In this document: in pieces, positions 1 to 5,040 of the stretch | How the letters are laid out: every line of letters starts with the position of its first letter | Numbering within the stretch: position 1 is the first letter of the stretch | NCBI GenBank assembly: GCA_025457805.1 | Contig: JALOTR010000291.1 | Coordinates: forward strand, 1 to 5,040 | DNA length: 5,040 nucleotides | Origin: Akkermansiaceae bacterium | Lineage (GTDB): Bacteria > Verrucomicrobiota > Verrucomicrobiia > Verrucomicrobiales > Akkermansiaceae | Direction: 5' to 3' | Position numbers and translations under genes: made by a program | Notes under the pieces: model-generated | The model's input: only the letters and a program-made list of their open reading frames with translations | The model's database searches: none | What the model was told of the DNA's origin: nothing

Positions 1-3000
1 TCCATCCCCCAACCTGCATCCCCTCCCCCAGTTGTTATGCCTTCCGTGAATCGACTTTCCGATATTGAAACCAAACTTCGCGCCGTGGTTCTTGAGTTGT
101 CAGGAATCAAGGTCGATGACGACAAGGCCACCTTCACCGAGTTGGGCTTTGATTCCCTTTTCCTCACCCAGGCCAGCCAGACGATCCAATCGCGCTTCGG
201 CGTCAAGGTCACCTTCCGTCAAATGCTCGGCGACCTCTCGTCAGTTGCTGCCCTTGCCAAGCACCTTGATGCGAGCATGCCTGCAGATGCGATCGCCCCA
301 GCCGCGCCTGTTGCTGCGGCACCGATGGCAATGCCGATGGCCGCTGGAAATCCGTTAGAGCAACTCCTCGCGAACAATCTCCAGATCATGCAGGCCATGC
401 TTGCAGGACAATCGCCGACCCCTGCCGCAGCGCCATCGAATGGCCTGAGCACCATCACCTGGCCCGCCCACCTCAACCGAACTGCTGTGGCGAACACACG
501 CTTCGGCCCCTACAAGCCGATCGAAAAAGGCGAAAAGGGCGGCCTTACGGACACCCAGCAGAAGGCTCTGGAAAAACTCATCGCCCGCTACACGGCCAAG
601 ACTCCTTCATCAAAATCCTACACCGCCGAGCATCGCCCGCATTTCGCGGATCCACGCGCGGTTTCCGGATTCAAATCGATGTGGAAAGAGATGGTTTATC
701 CGATTGTTTCCGCACGCAGCAAGAATGCCCGCATCTGGGACATCGATGGCAACGAGTATGTGGATATCACCATGGGCTTCGGCACCTATTTCTTCGGTCA
801 CTCACCCGAGTGGTTAACGGATGCCATCGCTGATCAACTCAAGACCGGCATTGAGATCGGGCCGCAGTCGGTTATCGCTGGCAAGCTCGCCAAGTCCATC
901 TGCGATCTCACCGGCATGGAACGTGCCACTTTTTGCAACACCGGTTCGGAAGCCGTGATGGCCGCCATGCGCCTCGCCCGCACGATCACGGGCAGGAACC
1001 GGATTGCGTATTTCACCGGTGATTATCATGGCATGTTCGAGGAAGTGCTCGTCCGCGGATCATGGGTGGATGGCGTTTACAAAGCGCAGCCCATCGCGCC
1101 TGGCATCCCGCAATCCTTGGTGGAAAACATGCTCGTGCTCGACTATGCGGATCCCGCATCGTTGGAAATTCTCCGCGCCCACGCCCATGAACTTGCCGCC
1201 GTCATGGTCGAGCCTGTTCAGAGCCGCGCTCCCGGCCTGCAACCGCGCGAGTTCATGCATGAGGTGCGTGAAATCACCGCGAAATCCGGCACTGCGCTTA
1301 TCTTCGACGAAGTGGTGACCGGCTTCCGTTGCGCACCGGGTGGTGCCCAAGCCTACTTCGGCGTGCAAGCGGATATGGCCACTTATGGCAAGGTCATTGG
1401 TGGTGGCATGCCCATCGGCGTGCTCGCTGGAAAGCGCGAATACCTCGATGCCCTCGATGGTGGTGCCTGGAGTTATGGAGATGATAGTTTCCCGGAAGTG
1501 GGCGTCACCTTTTTCGCCGGAACCTTCGTTCGTCATCCGCTCGCCATGGCCGCCGCATGGCGCGTGGTGCAGCACCTTCAAGGCGAAGGCCCGCGTTTGC
1601 AAATTGACATGGAGGAACGGGTCGCCCGCCTCTGCCGCACGCTCAACAACCACTTCGAAGACATCGGCGTGCCGATCCGTATTCCGCACTTCAGTGCCTA
1701 TGCGGTCATCGAGCATGCCCATGAATTGAAACACGCCAGCCTGCTCTGGTATTTCCTCCGTGAAAAAGGCGTACACGTCTGGGAAGGTCGTCCGCTTTAT
1801 TTCACCACCGCCCACAGCGATGAGGACTTCGATCATGTCATCAAAGGTTTCACGGAAGCCGTCGCGGAAATGCAGGCTGCTGGTTTCCTCCCCGCATCCC
1901 GCGAAGGATGCTTGCCCGCTCCCACGGCTTTCCCTCGCTTCGACACCGCACCCACCACCGAGGCTCAGCGCGAGATTTTCCACGCAGTGCAGATGGGCGA
2001 TGAGGCAAATTGTGCCTTCAATGAATCCAATATCATTCACTTCCACGGCCCGCTCGATGTGGCTATTCTGAAATCTGCGCTCCACGACATCGTCGTCCGC
2101 CATCCCGCGCTTCGCAGCACTTTCTCGGAAGATGGAAACAGCCAGTATTTCCACCCTTCGGCTCGCAGCATCGAGTTGATCGAACACGACTTCTCCAGCA
2201 TTGATGCACATTCGCCCTCTGCGCTTTTGCCCCTTTCCCTGATCAAGCGCTCCGAGAGTTCGATGCCGTTCAATCTGACAAACGGCCCCCTGGTTCGCTT
2301 CGAACTGGTGCGCCTCTCCGGCCAGCGCCATGAACTTCTCTTCACGGCGCATCACATGGTTTGCGATGGATGGTCCTTCGGCATGATCCTTGCGGAACTC
2401 GCCCAAGCCTACAATGCCCGCAAGCTTGGCAAGCTCCCCACCCTGCCGCCTGCCATGTCGTTTGCCGACTATGCACGCTTGGAAGTCTCCAACAAAGGCA
2501 GCCAGGAAAGCATGGATGCGGAAAACTATTGGGTCGCCCGTTTCAGCGATGGTGCCCCCGTGCTCGATCTGCCCACCGACCGTCCCCGTCCGCCGGTGAA
2601 GACCTATCATGGTGCGATGGAACACATCACCATTGATCCTGCACGTTTCGAGCGATTGAAAAAGGCATCGCCCAAACTGGGTGGCACACTGTTTGCCACA
2701 TTGCTCTCCTCCTTCGCCACCTTGTTGCACCGCATCACCGGCCAGGAAGACGTCGTCATCGGAGTCCCCGCCGCAGGCCAGACCCGCATTGGTCGTGACG
2801 AACTCATCGGGCACTGCCTCAACTTCCTGCCCCTGCGTCTCAGCCCGGGTGCGGATCGTCCATTCCGCAGCTTCGCCGCCGAGGTGAAGGAGCAGGTGCT
2901 CGAAGCATATGACTATCAAGACTACACCTTCGGCAGCCTGCTCCGAAAAATCAAACTGCCACGCGATACCAGCCGCGTGCCGCTGGTTTCTGTGATCTTC

Positions 3001-5040
3001 AACATCGACAAGAACGGTCTCGATCAAATCCGCTTCGATGATCTCAAGTTCGATGTCGAAACCAATCCGAAACAATTCGTCAACTTCGATCTGTTCTTCA
3101 ACCTCGTGCAAACCGACGAACGTCTGATCGTCGAGTGCGAATACAACACCGACCTTCACGAGAAGGCCACCATCCTCAGCTGGCTCGATGCGTTTGAACA
3201 ACTCATCGAATCCGTCATCAACGACGGCGATGCCACCTTGAAGGATCTCGAAATGCTGACTGTGGCCGACCGCCGCACCCTGGCCGCGTGGAATGCCACT
3301 GACCGCCCACTGCCGCAGGAGCCATCCATTCATCGTTTCTTCGAAGAGCAAGCCTATCATCACCCAAAATCCATCGCACTGAGGGCTGAAAACCGCACCT
3401 TCACCTATCAGGAACTCGATCGCCACGCGAACGCGCTTGCTTTTGAACTCCAGCGCAATGGAGTCGTCCGTGAAACCCTCGTCGGTGTCTGCGCCGAGCG
3501 CCGTGCGGAAACGGTCGTCGCCATCCTCGCCGTGCTCAAGGCGGGTGGTGCCTATGTGCCGATTGATCCGAAGTATCCGAAGGACCGCATCGCCTACATT
3601 CTTCAGGACGCATCCGCCCCCATCCTGCTCACGCAGCATTCCCTTGCGGATTCACTTCCACCGGAAAATGGCAGCCGCCGCATTTTCATCGATGATGTGC
3701 TGCAATATTCATCGGATCGTCCCGCAAGCGAAACGGTTCCCACAGATCTCGCCTATGTCATCTATACCTCCGGCTCGACCGGCCTGCCCAAGGGCGTGGC
3801 CATCGAACATCGGAATGCCATCGCCCTGATCGCCTGGGCACAAGGCGTCTATCAACCGGATGAACTTGCAGGCGTGCTGTTTTCCACCTCGATCTGTTTC
3901 GACCTTTCGATCTTCGAAATGTTCGTCACGCTTGCCTGTGGCGGCTCCTTGATCCTTGCGGAAAATGCACTCGACCTGCGCGATCATCCGCATCGCGATC
4001 ACATCACCCTGATCAACACCGTGCCCTCGGCCATCACCGAGTTGTTGGATGCAGACCTCATTCCAGCATCCGTCAAGACCATCAACCTCGCGGGCGAAGC
4101 GCTTACCGAAATCCTTTCGGACCGCCTCTACGCCGCGATCCCCGGAGTCAAGGTCTATGACCTCTATGGACCTTCCGAAGACACCACCTATTCCACCTTC
4201 ACGCTCCGCGTGGCCGGAGGGCGTGCGACCATTGGAAAACCGATCACCAACACCAAGGCATACATCGTCAGCGAACAAGGCAAACTGCTGCCTCCCGGCG
4301 TGGCAGGCGAACTTCTGTTAGGTGGAGCCGGCTTGGCGCGTGGATATCTGAACCGCCCCGAACTCACTGCGGAGAAATTCATCCATCATCCGGAATTCGG
4401 CCGTGTCTATCGCACTGGCGATCGTGTCCGGTTCTTTGAAAATGGCGATCTCCAGTTCCTCGGCCGCCTCGATCACCAGATCAAACTCCGCGGCTACCGC
4501 ATCGAGTTGGGTGAAATCGAATCCTTGTTAGAGAAACATCCGTCGGTCTCCAAGGCCGTGGCCCATGTCGATGACAAGCGCCTTGTCGCGTATGTCACGC
4601 CTGCCATGAGTGGCGAAAAGACCGATGGCGATGGCACCGGCATCTGGCAGGACCAATGGGACCTACTCTACAAGTCCGCCATCGATCAAACAGGCAGTGA
4701 AAAGCTCGACCGCCTCGACTCGGTCATCGCCGGTTGGGCCGGAGTGGAGAACCTCGACGCGCAAGTCACCGAATGGATCGACACCACCATCGAGCGCATC
4801 AAACAGTATAACGGACGCCGCATTTTCGAAATCGGTTGCGGCACCGGCCAGATCCTCTCGCGCCTCGCCGCAGACTCCGAGTGCTATTGGGCAGCGGACA
4901 TTTCCAAGGTCGCCATCGAAGCCTTGGAAAACAATCACCCGCTGCCACAGGTCAAACTCTTCCATCGTCCGGCCGATGATTTCAGCGAGATCCCGGATGC
5001 GCACTTTGACACCGTGATCATCAACTCCGTGGCCCAGTAT
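1..5040 (+). CDS. Hybrid PKS/NRPS megasynthase fragment: ACP-AMT-C-A-MT (partial at both ends)
   Basis: Frame 1 is open from the first to the last base (1,680 codons, no stop), and every stretch of it matches an assembly-line domain. The order is ACP, class III aminotransferase, condensation, adenylation, then a methyltransferase embedded in the adenylation domain. The enzyme would take a beta-keto acyl chain from a PKS module, aminate it, and couple it to an amino acid that is probably N-methylated. The protein is cytosolic by family knowledge; I see no signal peptide or membrane segment. An in-frame ATG lies at 37-39, but the frame is open before it. The preceding residues form a Pro-rich linker, and the bases before the ATG are C-rich with no Shine-Dalgarno-like stretch, so I read the protein as continuing from upstream, probably from a KS-AT module. 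The C-terminus (rest of MT, A9/A10, carrier protein) is cut off. The family is certain. The product is not identified, so no gene symbol is given. Confidence 0.96.
61..276 (+). other. Acyl carrier protein (ACP) domain, PKS type
   Basis: Residues about 21-92 form a carrier domain. The phosphopantetheine attachment site is Ser52 (bases 154-156) in the context LGFDSLFLTQ. An Asp directly before the Ser is typical of PKS acyl carrier proteins rather than NRPS peptidyl carriers, which usually have GGHSL. The following helix (SQTIQSRFGVKVTFRQML, residues 59-76) closes the usual fold of about 75 residues. This wording resembles the ACP before the aminotransferase in McyE/NdaF-type synthases, as far as I recall those sequences. 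The domain would hold the beta-keto acyl intermediate that the adjacent AMT acts on. The KS and AT domains that would load it are not in the window. Confidence 0.92.
277..495 (+). other. Interdomain linker between ACP and aminotransferase, low complexity
   Basis: Residues about 93-165 contain no catalytic motif. The first part (about 98-115) is rich in Ala, Pro and Met, including AAAPMAMPMAAG. It is followed by a probable amphipathic helix (NPLEQLLANNLQIMQAMLAG, 117-136) and a second Pro/Ala stretch (139-146). This pattern suits a flexible tether that lets the ACP reach the AMT active site. The helix may help dimerise or dock the aminotransferase, but that is inference. Confidence 0.7.
496..1890 (+). 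other. Class III PLP-dependent aminotransferase (AMT) domain, glutamate-1-semialdehyde aminotransferase-like
   Basis: Residues about 166-630 form an aminotransferase fused in the assembly line. It would convert the ACP-bound beta-keto acyl group to a beta-amine, using an amino acid donor (Glu or Gln in the family). An N-terminal extension specific to assembly-line AMTs precedes the fold (FGPYKPIEKGEKGGLT, 168-183; AEHRPHFADPRAVSGF, 209-224). Visible family motifs: WKEMVYPI (228-235); WDIDGNEYVD (246-255); CNTGSEAVMAAMRLAR (312-327), whose GSEA turn binds PLP phosphate; YHG (342-344), with the aromatic residue that stacks on PLP; DEVVTGFR (436-443), whose Asp436 contacts the pyridine nitrogen; and TYGKVIGGG (461-469), with Lys464 (bases 1390-1392) as the Schiff-base lysine. 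GTF (507-509) supplies the phosphate-contacting Thr of the partner subunit. All key residues are present, so the domain looks active. Its place between an ACP and a C domain matches mycosubtilin MycA and microcystin McyE. Confidence 0.93.
1948..3285 (+). other. Condensation (C) domain, probably PKS-to-NRPS hybrid type
   Basis: Residues about 650-1095 form a full-length C domain (about 445 residues, usual for the family). It would form the amide bond between the acyl chain on the upstream ACP and the aminoacyl group on the downstream carrier. Core motifs in order: C1-like TEAQREIF (653-660); C2 RHPALRSTF (700-708); C3 HHMVCDGWS (784-792), with catalytic His785 (bases 2353-2355) and Asp789; C4 around ENYW (841-844); C5 IGVPAAGQTR (920-929); C6 IGHCLNFLPLR (936-946); C7 RVPLVSVIFNID (992-1003). 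The GHC-x-N-x-LPLR form of C6 and the CDGWS form of C3 are ones I associate with C domains that accept a polyketide-type donor, which fits the ACP-AMT upstream. This subtype is inferred from motif wording only. The active-site motif is intact, so catalytic competence is expected. Confidence 0.93.
3322..4590 (+). other. Adenylation (A) domain, motifs A1-A8, predicted alanine or another small amino acid
   Basis: Residues about 1108-1530 select an amino acid, activate it with ATP and load it on the downstream carrier. Motifs seen: A1 FTYQELDRHAN (1134-1144); A2 LKAGGAYVPIDP (1179-1190); A3 YTSGSTGLPKG (1255-1265), the P-loop; A4 FDLSIFE (1300-1306); A5 YGPSEDT (1389-1395); A6 from GELLLGG through ARGYLNRPELT (1436-1456); A7 YRTGDR (1470-1475); A8 GRLDHQIKLRGYRIELGEIE (1488-1507). 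Aligning by eye to the GrsA phenylalanine domain gives specificity positions Asp1301, Leu1302, Phe1305, Asn1339, Asn1362, Ala1364, Leu1388, Thr1396 and Tyr1397: D-L-F-N-N-A-L-T-Y. The tenth position, the A10 lysine, lies beyond the window. From memory this code belongs to alanine-activating domains of cyanobacterial/myxobacterial type; glycine or serine would be the main alternatives. The domain is split: A9 and A10 should follow the MT insertion. Confidence 0.93.
4633..5040 (+). other. N-methyltransferase (MT) domain inserted in the A domain, 5' part only
   Basis: From about residue 1545 to the window edge. After A8 and the strand RLVAYVTPAMSGEK (1527-1540), the sequence does not continue to A9. 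It changes to WQDQWDLLYKSAI (1549-1561), the entry typical of methyltransferases embedded in A domains. The SAM-binding glycine-rich motif I is IFEIGCGTGQIL (1608-1619). It is followed by the acidic strand end CYWAADISKVAIE (1628-1640, Asp1633 probably near the SAM ribose) and INSVAQY (1674-1680), which matches the INSVxQYFP motif of NRPS N-methyltransferases. The expected reaction is N-methylation of the carrier-bound aminoacyl group before condensation. Family knowledge ties this insertion site to N-methylation; C- or O-methylation is possible but less likely. The domain is usually 350-420 residues, so roughly a third is visible. I see no defect in this part. Confidence 0.9.

Noticed and set aside
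37..39. In-frame ATG as a possible start of the megasynthase.
   Set aside because: No Shine-Dalgarno-like sequence precedes it (the bases upstream are C-rich). The frame stays open upstream with a linker-like Pro-rich sequence, and the known ACP-AMT architecture has KS-AT in front. It is kept as an open question, not as a chosen start.
65..358. Short + strand open frames in frames 2 and 3 (for example 65-358, 1004-1318, 1340-1729, 3437-3829, 4610-5017).
   Set aside because: They overlap the frame 1 domains out of register. Their products are low-complexity and rich in Ser, Arg and Pro, as expected for shifted readings of this gene, and none shows a domain.
1060..3639. An 859-codon open frame on the - strand, antisense to the AMT, C and A domains.
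   Set aside because: It is in codon register with the real + strand frame. A stop there needs TTA, CTA or TCA in the + frame, which are rare codons in this gene; it is bounded by TCA serine codons at 1060-1062 and 3652-3654. The product shows no family motif, while the + strand has continuous, motif-rich domains.
3985..4008. Locally repetitive CGCGATCATCCGCATCGCGATCAC-like bases resembling a small repeat.
   Set aside because: It encodes RDHPHRDH, an ordinary loop after A4 in the A domain. The similarity comes from repeated Arg-Asp-His codons and there is no second copy elsewhere that I can see.
3709..4278. A 189-codon - strand open frame opposite the A domain.
   Set aside because: It is antisense to A3-A5, which are clearly coding on the + strand. 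It has no recognisable motif or ribosome binding site and is explained by codon bias in a GC-rich gene.

Overview
The whole 5,040-base window lies inside one giant open reading frame on the + strand. Frame 1 reads as 1,680 codons with no stop and is open at both edges. It encodes part of a hybrid polyketide synthase / non-ribosomal peptide synthetase (PKS/NRPS). Domains in order: an acyl carrier protein of PKS type (ACP), a class III PLP-dependent aminotransferase (AMT), a condensation domain (C), an adenylation domain (A), and the first part of an S-adenosylmethionine-dependent methyltransferase (MT) inserted in the adenylation domain after core motif A8. The window ends inside the MT, so the rest of the MT, motifs A9-A10, the peptidyl carrier protein and anything later lie downstream.

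Layout by residue of the open frame: Pro-rich linker 1-17; ACP about 21-92 (carrier Ser52); Ala/Pro/Met-rich linker about 93-165; AMT about 166-630 (PLP lysine Lys464); C about 650-1095 (HHxxxDG at 784-790); A about 1108-1530 (A1 to A8 visible); MT from about 1545 to the edge (SAM-binding motif 1608-1619). There is no intergenic DNA, and I see no RNA gene, promoter, terminator, mobile element or CRISPR array.

How it would work: a PKS module, probably directly upstream in the same protein, would leave a beta-keto acyl chain on the ACP. The AMT would convert the beta-keto group to a beta-amine. The C domain would then join this beta-amino acyl chain to the amino acid selected by the A domain. 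The ACP-AMT-C-A order is known from the iturin/mycosubtilin synthetases and from McyE/NdaF of microcystin/nodularin synthesis. Nine of the ten specificity positions read D-L-F-N-N-A-L-T-Y, which I recall as an alanine-type code. The MT sits at the classical N-methyltransferase position, so the predicted unit is a beta-amino acyl chain followed by N-methyl-alanine (or another small N-methylated residue). A cyclic lipopeptide-like product is plausible but is inference.

Organism: the DNA is moderately GC-rich, with C/G favoured at third positions, but it still uses TTA leucine codons (residues 119, 272, 1440, 1510). That argues weakly against a high-GC actinomycete. A Gram-negative bacterium (for example Verrucomicrobiota, myxobacteria or another proteobacterial group) is possible, but I cannot assign a taxon from this window.
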